From Prosapia bicincta (lineage: Eukaryota; Arthropoda; Insecta; Hemiptera; Cercopidae), in NCBI GenBank assembly GCA_036971475.1, contig JBAIZL010000002.1:229300643-229364642 (forward strand): a DNA stretch of 64,000 nt, written 5' to 3'. Both the position numbers and the translations under genes were made by a program. Shown piece after piece: positions 22,483 through 32,984 of the stretch. Under the pieces are notes generated by a model that ran no database searches, was not told the origin of the DNA, and was given only the letters and a program-made list of their open reading frames with translations. Position 1 is the first letter of the stretch. Every line of letters begins with the position of its first letter.

Positions 22483-24235
22483 GGATAAAAAATTCAAACC
22501 TTAAAACAGTGTAAAAAACTAGAAATTTTCTGTCAACTATTCTAGTTAGAATAAATGCAGGCATGTGATAGTAAAAAATGGGATAAAGAAAGTGAGGAGT
22601 TGAAGGGACAGCTATTAGATTTACATTGCTTTGTGAAGTAAGTATTATATATATTTTTTTAGGTATATAGATTATATACTGTTAGATTCTATTGTCCCTG
22701 GCAATCGGCAAAATATGTATGTTAAATATAGCTAAAAAAACAAACCTAAATAAAACAACGTTTGAGTGAAAAACCATGAATAAAGAGATTCAACAATATT
22801 TGCTGAACAAAACCTCAGAGTGCAGTAGGTTCAAACAGTAACTAAAAGATAAAATTTAACTAAATATCCAATTGATGAGCAAAGAGCAACTTGTCAAAGA
22901 ATGTGCAAGATTAATAGTGATTATAAAAACTGCTGCAAATAATAATATAAATCAGACTAATTATATCATTAAAACAGTGTGGAATAGAAGAAAATTTCTG
23001 TCAACTATTCCAATTGGAATAAATGCAGACATGTGAGAGTATGAAATGAGATAACGGAAGTGAGGAGTTCAAGGGGCAGCTATTAGATTTACATTGCTTT
23101 GTGAAGTAAGTATTATATTTTTGTTGTAGGTATACAGATTATATACTGATAGATTCTATTGTCCATGGCAATCAGCAAAACATGTATGTTAAAACTTGAA
23201 ATGCTCATTGACTGTAGCAATACAATTAAATATATGACACAGAAGTGGATGCAATCTCATTACACTAACTGATTAAATACAGCTAAAAAACAAGCCACAA
23301 TAAGTCATTTTAAAATAATAAAATTATGGACAAAGAGATTTGACCATATTTCGAGAACAAAACCACAGAGTGGGATAGTTTCAGACAGGAACTGCAAGAT
23401 AAAATTTAACTAAATATACAATTGATGAGCAAAGAGCTACTTGACAAATAATGTGCAAGATTATGAGTGACTATAAAAGCTGCTGCAAATAATAATATAA
23501 ATCAGACTAATTATATCATTAAAACAGTGTGAAAAAGAAGAAAATTTCTGTCAACTATTCCAATTGGAATAAATGCAGACATGTGAGAGTATGAAATGAG
23601 AAAATTGAAATGAGGAGTTCAAGGGGCAGCTATTAGATTTACTCTGCTTTGTGAAGTAAGTATTATATTTTTATTTGTTGATTCCATCTTCACGTGAGCT
23701 ACTAGTTTTCACTAAACACTTGTAAATATTTACAAGTTGCCTATAGTAGCACTTATTTATATTTGTTGAAGACAGCCGTTTCGGGAGATGTGTCCCATTG
23801 TTAACTCAGACCGTAACTGATCTCAAGGTTTTCGTAGGTTAGGGTATTAGGGTGGGGTGGGATATTATGGTGGTGTGGGTGTATTTTGTGATTATTAGGA
23901 GTTATATATACAGATTATATACTGATAGATTCTATTGTCCATGGCAATCAGCAAAACATGTATGTTAAAACTGAAAATGCTCATTGACTGTAGCAATACA
24001 ATTAAATATATGACAAAGAAGTGAATACAATCTCATTACACTAATTGATTAAATACAGCTAAAAAACGAACCACAATAAGTCATTTTCAAGTGATAAAAT
24101 CCTGAACGAAGAAATTTGACTATATTTGGTGAACAAAACCCCAGAGTTCAGTAGCTTCAGACAGGAACTACAAGATAAAATTGAAATAAATATCCAATTG
24201 ATGAGCAAAGAGCAAGTTGACAAATAATGTACAAG
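22483..24235 (+). repeat. Three tandem copies of a ~0.5-kb unit
   Basis: The strings TTTCTGTCAACTATTC, GGAATAAATGCAGACATGTG, AGCTATTAGATTTAC and GCAAAGAGCAACTTG recur at intervals of about 490-540 bp, starting near 22500, 22980 and 23520. The third copy is split by the PLE-end repeat at 23676-23890, and its end is interrupted by foldback 4. One unit is also found inverted near 32.3-32.6 kb. No coding sequence was identified. Confidence 0.8.
23676..23890 (+). repeat. Solo PLE-end-like repeat (family of foldback 3)
   Basis: It begins ATTCCATCTTCACGTGAGC and includes CTATAGTAGCACTTA, GCCGTTTCGGGAGATGTGTC and CAGACCGTAACTGATCTCAA, matching 15085-15213 and 36281-36425. Read on the minus strand it contains GGTCTGAGTTAACAATGGGA, CACATC, TCCC, GAAACGG, with the stem GGGA/TCCC next to GAAAC. 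It interrupts the third 0.5-kb tandem unit. Confidence 0.75.
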
Positions 24236-24238
24236 ATT

Positions 24239-24680
24239 CTTATTACACTTTTGCTATTACTTGCGAGCAGACATTTTGTTAACTAAAAGTTGTTAAATTG
24301 TTAACTTATACTTGGAGGAAACGTTTTTGTCTTACGACTTCTTCAGCCTTGTATTTTTGCCGCTAGGAATGCTACAGTTGCGCTTCCTCAGTACCATTAT
24401 TTTGAAATTTAGAAGTGATGTGATCGAAGAGTGTGTGTGATCTGTGCCGTGTTCGCATCACTTCTAACTTTCAAAATAATTATACCGAGGAAGCGCAACT
24501 GCAGCATTCCTAGCGGCAAAAATACAAGGCTGAAGAAGTTGTAAGACGAAAACGTTTCCTCCTAGTGTAAGTTAACAATTTAACAACTTTTAGTTAACAA
24601 AAAGTCTGGTCGCAAGTAATAACAAAAGTGTAATAAGAATTAACAACCAGCTTGTCATGAACAGCAACAAGATTTCGATA
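24239..24680 (+). mobile_element. Foldback 4: 182-bp arms, 11-bp target duplication
   Basis: Near-perfect inverted arms (24239-24420 and 24456-24637) start and end with CTTATTACACTTTTG. An extra 43 bases, containing AACAACCAGCTTGTCATGA and CAGCAACAAGATT, follow on the right. The element is flanked by TGTACAAGATT at 24228-24238 and 24681-24691. Tandem paralogues at about 22905 and 23450 show the unoccupied site. The right arm carries CTGAAGA (24530-24536), a short stem GTT-GTAA-GAC (24538-24547) and GAAAAC. With the left-arm base the stem is GTC/GAC with a GTAA loop. No protein is encoded. Confidence 0.85.
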
Positions 24681-25688
24681 TGTACAAGATTAATAGTGAT
24701 TATAAAAACAAATAATAATATAAATAAGACTAATTATATCATTTGACGAAACAGCTAACCAGTAGAAATAACGAAATTCATTTTATAAAAAAAAAGATGA
24801 AAAAATGACAGCAGCAGTCCAGAGATCCAATGAACAAAACCATCTTAAGTAGCAGGAGTAAAATAAAAAGAGGCGAATCCGTAATTCAAACAGGATTCTG
24901 TAAACTTTTATCTTATATCTGCTTGACAATTAATATTTCAAATTTATTATTATTTTAAAATTTTTCCATCAAGGAATTTTATTATGCATTATTTATTTCA
25001 TAGATTTTTTAAGGTTACTAGGTTTGTAGATTAGTTTGTTCTGTATCATTAGTTTGAAGATTACAATCAGGATTGGGTTTAATACATTCAATATCAGAAA
25101 TTGGCACAACTTTCTTTGTGGTTATTTGTATAAAAAGTGTATAATGATCATAAAATATTTTCAGCTCTAAAAGTGATTAAAATCTTATTCATCCTATCAT
25201 AACCAGTACAAGAGAATTGATGCTTTTTTTCACATATCATATACATGATCGGTATTTAAGCTATTGGGATCAGCTCAAATTAAAATTTTAGAAAGTACAA
25301 ACATCCCTTGTCTTGTAAGTTTATTCGGCTTGTGCTTCTTTGTTCGTCTATCATAAGTTAAAGTCTATGCTATTTTTAGCAACATAATTTTCAACATTTA
25401 CAAAAATGAGAGTCTGTATTAGGCTTGGTTTGAATAGCTAGCCTACTAATTAAAGTTAAAAACATAATGTTTTCAAGCTTTCGTGGTCCATTCAGACGAC
25501 GTAATTCCTTGACTATTTCATTCTGGCTCAGATGTTTTAGTAGCATTTTCAACCCTATCGTGTTCTATTGTGGTAGCATAACCAGGCACTATGTTTTAGT
25601 TACATTATTATACACCTATTTTACAATCTACCGGTAATGTATCTAATTAGGATAGGTCTAGCTCCCAAAAAGTAATAACTTTGTTATA

Positions 25689-27006
25689 TAGTAATAGCCC
25701 TTACGCGATAGGTGGGGCCGAACGATAACCGTGTAAGTCGAATTTGCGTATAATTCCATTCGTATAATTCGCATATAATGTATAATTTTACTTACAATCA
25801 GAAAGGAATCATGTATAATTGGGACCAAAGACTAAATAAATTATTAATTTAGAAGAAAAGTGTGTATGTATAATCTTAAATACATAATACAACAAAAACT
25901 TATACTATATACAAACATATTGCAAAGAAGTAAGTAAAAAGAAGTTATTTTGACATAGAAGGCTTCATAAAATCAAATAAATTCATTTGACAAATTGAAG
26001 AATTTTTCTTCTCACACAGAATTTCTTTGAAACTCGCTATTTTTTTTTTTTTTTTTTTTTTTTTTGGTAGAAATACGCTTGGCATTGGAGTCTATGTTAT
26101 CCAAAATCTGTAAGCCTTACTCAATAAATAAAGGCATTGTGTCAAGTTTCTAACTTTCATTTCATCTTCTACGTCAACTGGGTCTACAGAATCTGCGTTT
26201 TTAAGGTCTTGCTCTTACACACGCATTTCTATGAACTCATCAATTAATTCTTACCTCCTGATTGTGTAAATCCAGCAGTTCTTGAACGTCATCATTATCC
26301 ACTTCTAATTTGAGTTGTCTGGTAAAACTGACCCCTTCCTCAATCACATCAGCAATTTCATCTGACTCTAGCACTGATTCCGCTTGAGTTTCAGTGGCGA
26401 AAAACCAAAAATATTCAACAGAGAGTTCGTTGGTATGTCCCATAGCTTCATACAGATGCGCAAATATTCTTTTTGTGTAATTAATCTCTAAATATTTTGA
26501 TGACTCTCTGATCTATCGGTTGAAGCAAACTAGTTGTGTTTGGTGGCAGAAATAGCACTTTCACGTGTGTGTCAAAATTAGTTAAACTTGTAGGAGGATG
26601 GTCAAGTGTATTGTCAATTAATAGCCATTACTTTAAAAGGAATTTGTTTAGAGCGACAATAACGTTTGACTTAAGGTACGAAATGATAACCAAACCAGTC
26701 CTCAAAAAGAGAAGCTGTCACTCAAGCCTTCTGATTAGACGTTTAATATCACTGCAAGATAGCTTTAGAAATATTTTGTAATGCCTTTGGATTTTCTGAG
26801 ATATAAACTATGAGAGGTTGGAACTTATAGTCACCAGCTGTATTTTTTCCAACTATCACTGTCAAGCGGTCTTTGACAGCCTTAAAACCTGGAAATATTT
26901 TCTCTTTATCCGCTATAAACCTTTTTTAGGCATTTTCTTCCAGAAAAAGCCAGTTTCTGTCTAATCAGGTAAGACGAGGTACCTAGCATAAGTCGAGGTA
27001 TTACTG
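25689..27006 (-). mobile_element. Tigger/pogo element with TIRs
   Basis: The left end TAGTAATAGCCCTTACGCGA and right end (read inward) CAGTAATACCTCGACTTATG share AGTAATA and several later positions. TA dinucleotides flank both sides. Between them the minus strand holds much of a Tigger-type transposase, listed separately. The element is about 1.3 kb and lacks most of the DNA-binding N-terminus. A run of 25 or so T residues occurs at 26040-26065. It lies in the spacer of the large inverted duplication. Confidence 0.75.
26130..26990 (-). pseudogene. Tigger-type transposase (DDE_1) remnant
   Basis: Minus-strand reading, with frame changes, gives ETGFFWKKMPKK, the first catalytic block. It is followed by FPGFKAVKDRLTVIVGKNTA, GDYKFQPLIVYISENPKAL, LLIDNTLDHPPTSL (second catalytic aspartate in IDN) and VKVLFLPPNTTSLLQPIDQR, VIKIFRD, and then the 67-codon C-terminal frame 26443-26240 (ATETQAESVLESDEIAD, DDVQELLDLHNQE). 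This is the order of pogo/Tigger (jerky-like) transposases. Stops and shifts show that it is inactive. Confidence 0.9.
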
Positions 27007-27029
27007 TACTGAAACACTTGAACATATGT

Positions 27030-27185
27030 TGATGTGATACACTTGCCTATGGTTTGCTCACCCAAAACAGCCATCCTCAATAATCAAATAAGTTCCACTA
27101 CAGGCAAATGTGACTTACCAATATAAGTTCAAGTGGTTTAGTATAAAACTAGTAGCTCAAATGAAGATGGAATCAAATAATGTTA
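27030..27185 (-). repeat. Solo PLE-end-like repeat, decayed
   Basis: Compared with 23676-23820 in reverse orientation, it retains CTACAGGCAA, TGGTTTAGTATAAAACTAGT and AGCTCAAATGAAGATGGAAT. The GAAAC position is degraded (CCCAAAACAGCC). It adjoins the Tigger element. Confidence 0.6.
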
Positions 27186-28369
27186 ACTTCGTCATCTTAT
27201 AGTTGAATACACCATGAGGTAATCTTACTGTAGTATATTTGTTGTTGAAACTAACCCATTCTAACTGTGTATATTCTTTGTATTTGCACTATAGTTATAT
27301 AAACAGATGGAATTTTATGGTATTAATTCATAATACACAAACAAAGATTGCAAATGTCAATGCACCGTTAGTTGCACTGAATACAACAGTGAATCATTTA
27401 GTTGATATTAGAAAACTTTTGACATTTTCTTTTGTATAGTTAAAACTTTTATTTAATTGAATGAGTAAGACATAATTCTAAATAAACTTATTATATCCCA
27501 AACAAAACTTGAAAGTTCTACATCAAAATGATTTTGCATATAATAATAAAATAATATACTACATGTTGTCTTTTTGAATATTATACAAACAGGAAAGATC
27601 CAACTAGAAGATCTCACTTGATAATAAAAATTATGTTGTCAGAAATATACTTGTGAGGAAAAACATGTACCTCGATGATTACAATTGGTTATTACTTTAG
27701 CTAATTGATGATCAGAAAGTATTAACCCTAATTCCCAGAACAAAAATAATTATACACTTGTCGACCAGGATACCAGGTTTTACAATATTTTTACACATAA
27801 GTAAATATAGTATGAGTGTAAGAAATATGTAGAAGTAAAACTACTTTTCAGAATACATTGTGTTTACTTTAAGAGAACCAGAATAACCTTTGTAGATAAA
27901 GCAAAATTGAATGGAATGAAGCGAGGAAACAAAACAATCAAAGCTCTTAAGGAATGTTGTGAGGCAAAGAACTGAATCTTACAGTCCTTTAAACAATATA
28001 TATATTAGCAATTTCTGATATGTTACTAGAAATGGTAGACTTCAACTTATGATAGACAAACAAAGAAGCACAAGCCAAATAAACTAATATGACAAGAAAT
28101 ATATGTACTTTTTAAAATTTTGATTTGAGCTGATCCCAACAGCTCGAATACGGATCATGTATGTGATATGTGAAAAAAAGCATCCATTCTCTTGTACCGG
28201 TTATAATAAGGTTTTATCCACTTTCAAAGATTTTAATCACTTTTAGAGCTCAAAAAATTTTATGATCAACTTACACTTTGTATACAAATAAAGTTGTGCC
28301 AATTTCTGATATGGAATGTATTAAACCAAAACCTAGTTGCAATCTACAAATGAACAGAAAGTCTTTTAA

Positions 28370-29673
28370 CCCTCGGGTAGCCGTGTGGGGTACAGTTGTA
28401 CCCCAGACGGTTTTGTTTCCCCTATAACTTGTTTTCAAGCTGTGGTTGTGGTGCGGGATGTCTAGTACCTTCAAATCGGTAGGCGGGCTACAAGGTCAGT
28501 TGGACGCCAGACGTTGCCATGTGTTAATCTGTGTGTAATTCTTAGTCAAAGTGATTTGGGGTACAACTGTACCCACGCGCCTATCTACGTCTCAATATGG
28601 CAAAGCGACCGGGTATGTGTGATGATGCGTATATAAGTGAACTTTTATATTTAGAGTCTAGTGACGAAGAAAATATTGTGGAAAATGATAGTGATGATGG
28701 GGAGGAAGAAAACGTGGAAGAAGAAATCTATGATTCAGATACAGAATACGTGGTACGGGATCATCGTGCCCTAGACAACGTGACTATTGATGAAGAGATG
28801 TTTGAAGATGATGATGATGATGGCACTCCTCTAGCCCATCTACATTTCGTAAGAGGTAAGCTAAAAAATGTTATGAAAAGGCGGAAAAATCCTCCACTAC
28901 CAAGAAATATCAGAATGAGGGCGGAAAATATAGTTGTAAGGCTTCCAGGACCTAGGGAAGTTGCTAGAGGAAAATTTTCTTTGATTGATTGTTTTAATTT
29001 CTTTATAAATGATACAGTAATAAGGATTATTATTACCTCTACTAATATTTAGATTGACCTACTCAAAGAACGATTCCAAAGCGACAGGGATGCAAGACAA
29101 ACGGACGAGGTAGAAATACGTGCCTTCCTAGGGATTCTAATGCTTTCCGGTACATTAGGGAGCAACAGGAAAAGAACCAAGCACATTTGGGACAACAGCA
29201 AAGGGTCTGGAGTTGAATCATGATATCTGGCAATGAGTGAGAAAATAGAGTGAGATAATATTCATATTAACTATCAAAGAAGTTGAAATAATGTATGTAT
29301 CGTATGTATAAGTTATTCCACGTAAATCTTATGTTTTTGTGTTTGTAATTAAACGTTCTATAAAAATCACCGCTTAAAATTATTTGTTACCTTGAGAAAA
29401 AAAAAGTTATACATGTGTAAAGTTACACATTTTTTTTTACTTCACAATTTAGGAAAACTCGAGTTTTCAAAATTTAACAGTATGGCCATTAAAAAATTAT
29501 AAAACAGGTAAAAAATAAATGATATCGTTCAGTGGTAGTGTATAAACACGTTCCTGATGTTTATTTTGTCTCAGTGTAAAAAATACATTTTGAAAAAAAT
29601 TATAAGAATTTGGGGTACACATGTACCCCACGCGCCTATTAACGTTATAAAAGTCTGCGCGCCTACCCGAGGG
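28370..29673 (+). mobile_element. piggyBac-like element C (TTAA-flanked)
   Basis: TTAA occurs at 28366-28369 and 29674-29677. Both ends start CCCTCGGGTAG when read inward. Internal palindromes of the form GGGGTACA..TGTACCCC are at 28387-28404, 28558-28574 and 29612-29629, and the last two adjoin CACGCGCC. They look like subterminal transposase-binding repeats. The interior encodes the N-terminal part of a transposase but not its catalytic core. At 1.3 kb this is an internally deleted copy. It lies in the right arm of the inverted duplication and not in the left, so it inserted after the duplication. Confidence 0.92.
28597..29260 (+). pseudogene. piggyBac transposase N-terminal half, truncated
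   Basis: The frame opens with MAKRPGMCDDAYISELLYLE just after a subterminal palindrome, followed by an acidic region (SSDEENIVENDSDDGEEE and similar, residues 20-75). NIVVRLPGPREVARGKFSLI and DCFNFFINDTVI then mark the start of the DDE_Tnp_1_7 domain. A TAG interrupts at about 29050. Reading on in the same frame gives IDLLKERFQSDRDARQTDEV, EIRAFLGILMLSGTLGSNRK and RTKHIWDNSKGSGVES before another stop at about 29220. The catalytic aspartates are absent. The TAG may be a mutation or the end of an unspliced intron; I favour mutation. Confidence 0.88.
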
Positions 29674-30149
29674 TTAATTGGTGAGCAGCTCTTTCACCCT
29701 AGTGAGAATAAATTACTCTGTATATTTCTACAAAGTTTGTTGAAATTGGCATAAAAGTGTATTAGATTTATGACAAAGCGAATAGTTTTCTGCTCAATGC
29801 AATTACACACATAGGCAAGAAACGGAATACTCAGGATGTGAAGCAGAGAGGAAACATCCTGAAAGAACTTTTACAATACTTAAATAGCAACATTAATAGT
29901 GTAAAAATAATAAAAAATTGATTATCAAAACTAATGGGGTAAACTTACCCTAAAAAATGTATGAAATAAATAATTTATAATAAAATTTCTTGGTAGAAAA
30001 AAATTTTTTAATATTATTAAATATGAAACAAATTTTCAATGGGGGATAAGATAAAAGTTTACAGAATCCTGTTTGAGTAACAAATTTGCCTTTTAGTATT
30101 TTACTCTTGCTATTTAAGATGGTTTTGTTTTATTACCATCCTAATATTA

Positions 30150-30840
30150 TGAGCATGTAAACATCTTTACAGAAGGATCAGTTGAGATGAAGAAGGGAAA
30201 AACAGGACTGGCCTATTTCAATCTGGAAACTGGAGAACATTTTTTACATCAGCCAACGCCCAGTCTAGCATAGATGGTGAATTACTAGTAATTAATGCTG
30301 CACTGGTAATCTATCTGCGAATCGGATATTTGTATTCTCACTGATTCGAAATCAACCCTCCAAGTTTTGGCGTTGCCATACAACTATGTCATACTTCTTT
30401 AGAGTTGCTGAATTGAGGAGGTAAATTGTGATGTTGCACGATGAAAGCAAAAGGATATTCTTCCAGGGGGTCTTTCCCCATTGCGGGTTGAAAACGAACG
30501 AAGAAGCTGATGAAGTAGAGAAATTGGCGTCATCAGTACAACAACCAAGATATATACTTTCTCATATATTGTCTAAAGTCCGCAAAGCAGTTTTTCAGGA
30601 GAAAGTGGACTGAAGAGTGGTCACAATGTCCTGTTGCTCGATCCCTATTTTACCATCAGAAAGAACCGGCAAAAGAGGACATGAATAGAGGAATCGAGAG
30701 AAATCTATGTACTTTCGCAGCCAGAGCTCAGACTGGACACATTTTAACCAAGGGTTACATTTACCAGTTGAATTTAGCTTTGTAGCTTTGTTCACCAAAT
30801 ATGGTTGAATCTCTTTGTTCATGATTTCTTTCACCTAACC
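30150..30840 (+). pseudogene. Non-LTR retrotransposon RNase H and C-terminal fragment
   Basis: Forward frames give FTEGSVEMKKGKTGLAYFNL (TDGS in the family, here with E), then GELLVINAALVIYLRIGY, LTDSKSTLQVLALPYNYVIL, and PHCGLKTNEEADEVEKLASS in the 61-codon frame 30428-30613. Further on, LCTFAARAQTGHILTKGYIY (about 30710-30770) is the conserved C-terminal stretch of such elements. The first catalytic aspartate is lost and frameshifts are present, so the copy is dead. No reverse transcriptase is seen upstream. Confidence 0.8.
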
Positions 30841-31476
30841 TGCCATCGGTCGTGTCCTGTTTTGTAATGTAAATCGTCGCGTCTATAGGGACCCCTATCA
30901 TTTACAAACACGTTATTTGTAGCCAAACACTTTCATGTAAAACTAAATTTTTAGATTCAAAATTGTTAAAAATATGTAATTTACAAGTTTTATAACAATT
31001 TTAGCAGTAAGAAAATATTTAAAATTAATTTACAGGATATGTTTAGATTAATGGAATTCAAACTATGCGGTGCTTAGTAAACTAGCCGTTATTTTAATTG
31101 CCTTCATGGCACATTATGCATATTGGGACCTTCGCTCTAGTATGCTCTTGACAGATTGATCTGTTAAATTCATGACCCTTCTGTTTTGTATATCGGTTCT
31201 TCGTTATTTGAAAGTAGGCCCCCAAAACACATTGTGGGGCCTTATCTGCAAATTTTTTTAAAATTATATCAAATTCTGTGTAAGTTCTGCTTCAAACAAT
31301 TACATTTTATATAATAAGTATAGTTCTTGAATTCCCATAAAGTGATTAATCAATAAATTTTAAAATAATTTATTCTAGTAAAAATGAATTTCATAAAAAC
31401 GTTTCATAATTTGGTAACAATTATTCTGACATGGAATTTGATTTCTAATAGGACATTCTTGACCAAATATATATAT

Positions 31477-31637
31477 ATCATAATCTTGTTGCTGCTCATG
31501 ATGAGCTGGTTGTTAATTACTTATTACACTTTTGCTATTACTTGCGACCAGACTTTTTGTTAACTAAAGGTTGTTAAACTAAACAATCTTTAGTTAACAA
31601 AAAGTCTGGTCGCGAGTAATAGCAAAAGTGTAATAAG
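31477..31637 (-). mobile_element. Foldback 5: short relative of foldback 4
   Basis: Arms at 31520-31576 and 31582-31637 start and end with CTTATTACACTTTTG like foldback 4, but only about 57 bp of arm remain. The left side carries the reverse complement of the same asymmetric tail (AATCTTGTTGCTGCTCATGA). It is therefore a second copy in opposite orientation, flanked by CAAATATATATAT on both sides (31464-31476 and 31638-31650). The internal part with the hairpin is missing. Confidence 0.8.
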
Positions 31638-32984
31638 CAAATATATATATTTTTCTACTCTGATTGAGCGGTATGAACAAATTTTCAATTGAAGCTCTTT
31701 TCAAAAGATAAGCATTGCAATTGCCTTTGCTAACTGAATGAATATTCTTCTAGAAATTTTCATCCTAGTGTTTTCCTTATATATGATTAGAACTTTGATT
31801 CTTGCCAAGTTCAATAACCTGTTGAATGTAGCCATTGCCCGTCTCTGTTACTCACTCTTTTTACTGAGCATACCTTCTTCATCCTATCAACTACATCAAC
31901 TTCTTCCTTTGATAAGTTATAGGAAGAGATCACCACTGGTTTGAATGAATCTCCTATTTCGTAATCAATTTCATCTTCTGAATGTAATGTTTATAACACT
32001 ATGGCATTTGTGTTTTATTTTGGAATGTATAAAACCAAAAGTGTTCGATTATGATTGGCCCCGAACCCAAATACACTGCTAAAAACTGTAACACAAATGG
32101 TCGCACTGTTAGAACAGCCCTGACACTTTATCCCACAACGCTGCAGAACGCTTAGTTATCAGATTAACACTAAAAACTGGTTCAGATAAAGCCAATGACA
32201 CATAGCTAGCTCATCACAACTGTAGTGAAAAACAATAAACAATTTCCTTAGACTTATTTTTGTTCGTTTTTTAGCTGTATTTAATCAGTTACTGTAGTGA
32301 TATTGTATCCACTTCTGTGTCCTATATATTTAATTGTATTGCTATAGTCAGTGAGAATTTTCAGTTTTAACATATATGTTTTGCTGATTGCCATGGATAA
32401 TAGAATCCAACAGTATATAATCTGTATACCTACAATAAAATATAATACTTACTTCATAAAGCAATGTAAAGAACTGCTGAATAGTGCGTCTGTTAAGTTG
32501 CTCCTTGAACTCCTCACTTCCATTATCTCATTTTATACTCTCACATGCTTCTATTTATTCCGATTGGAATAGTTGACAGAAATTTTTTTTTCCATACTGT
32601 TTCAAGGTTTAAATTTTGTATCCTGTAACCATTTCAAATAATTATTAAAAAATACTTACTTCCACCAAAAAAAAAACAAGAAAAAAACAAAATTTATTAA
32701 ATATTTTTTTAAAAGTTGAAAATTAAAGGATTTGTTATATTAATCTGTTAAAAAATGCATAACCAATTCATAACATCAAGTTGATCATGCTACTAAATCA
32801 TAAAAATATTACTAAGGGAGGTAGTTTTTTGAAATATTACATTTTAAGTTTTACTCTTCTCAATGTCACTAAATATCTATCTACATTGTTATAAGGGACC
32901 TCATGATCATCTTCATCTCTAGCACAATTTTCAATCTGACTTTGCTAATGTATTAATTGTTTCACAATAACATTTATGTATAAA

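Larger units (their letters stand above)
22081..25370 (+). repeat. Left arm of a large imperfect inverted duplication
   Basis: Successive blocks match reverse complements in the right arm: 22081-22490 with about 32630-32990, 22500-22730 with 32370-32600, 23190-23290 with 32270-32370, 24790-25070 with about 29930-30150, and 25070-25370 with 28040-28330. The order is symmetrical around a spacer at about 25370-28040. Divergence is high enough that all possible frames are interrupted. I see no host gene inside. Insertions in this arm include a solo PLE-end repeat and foldback 4. Confidence 0.75.
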
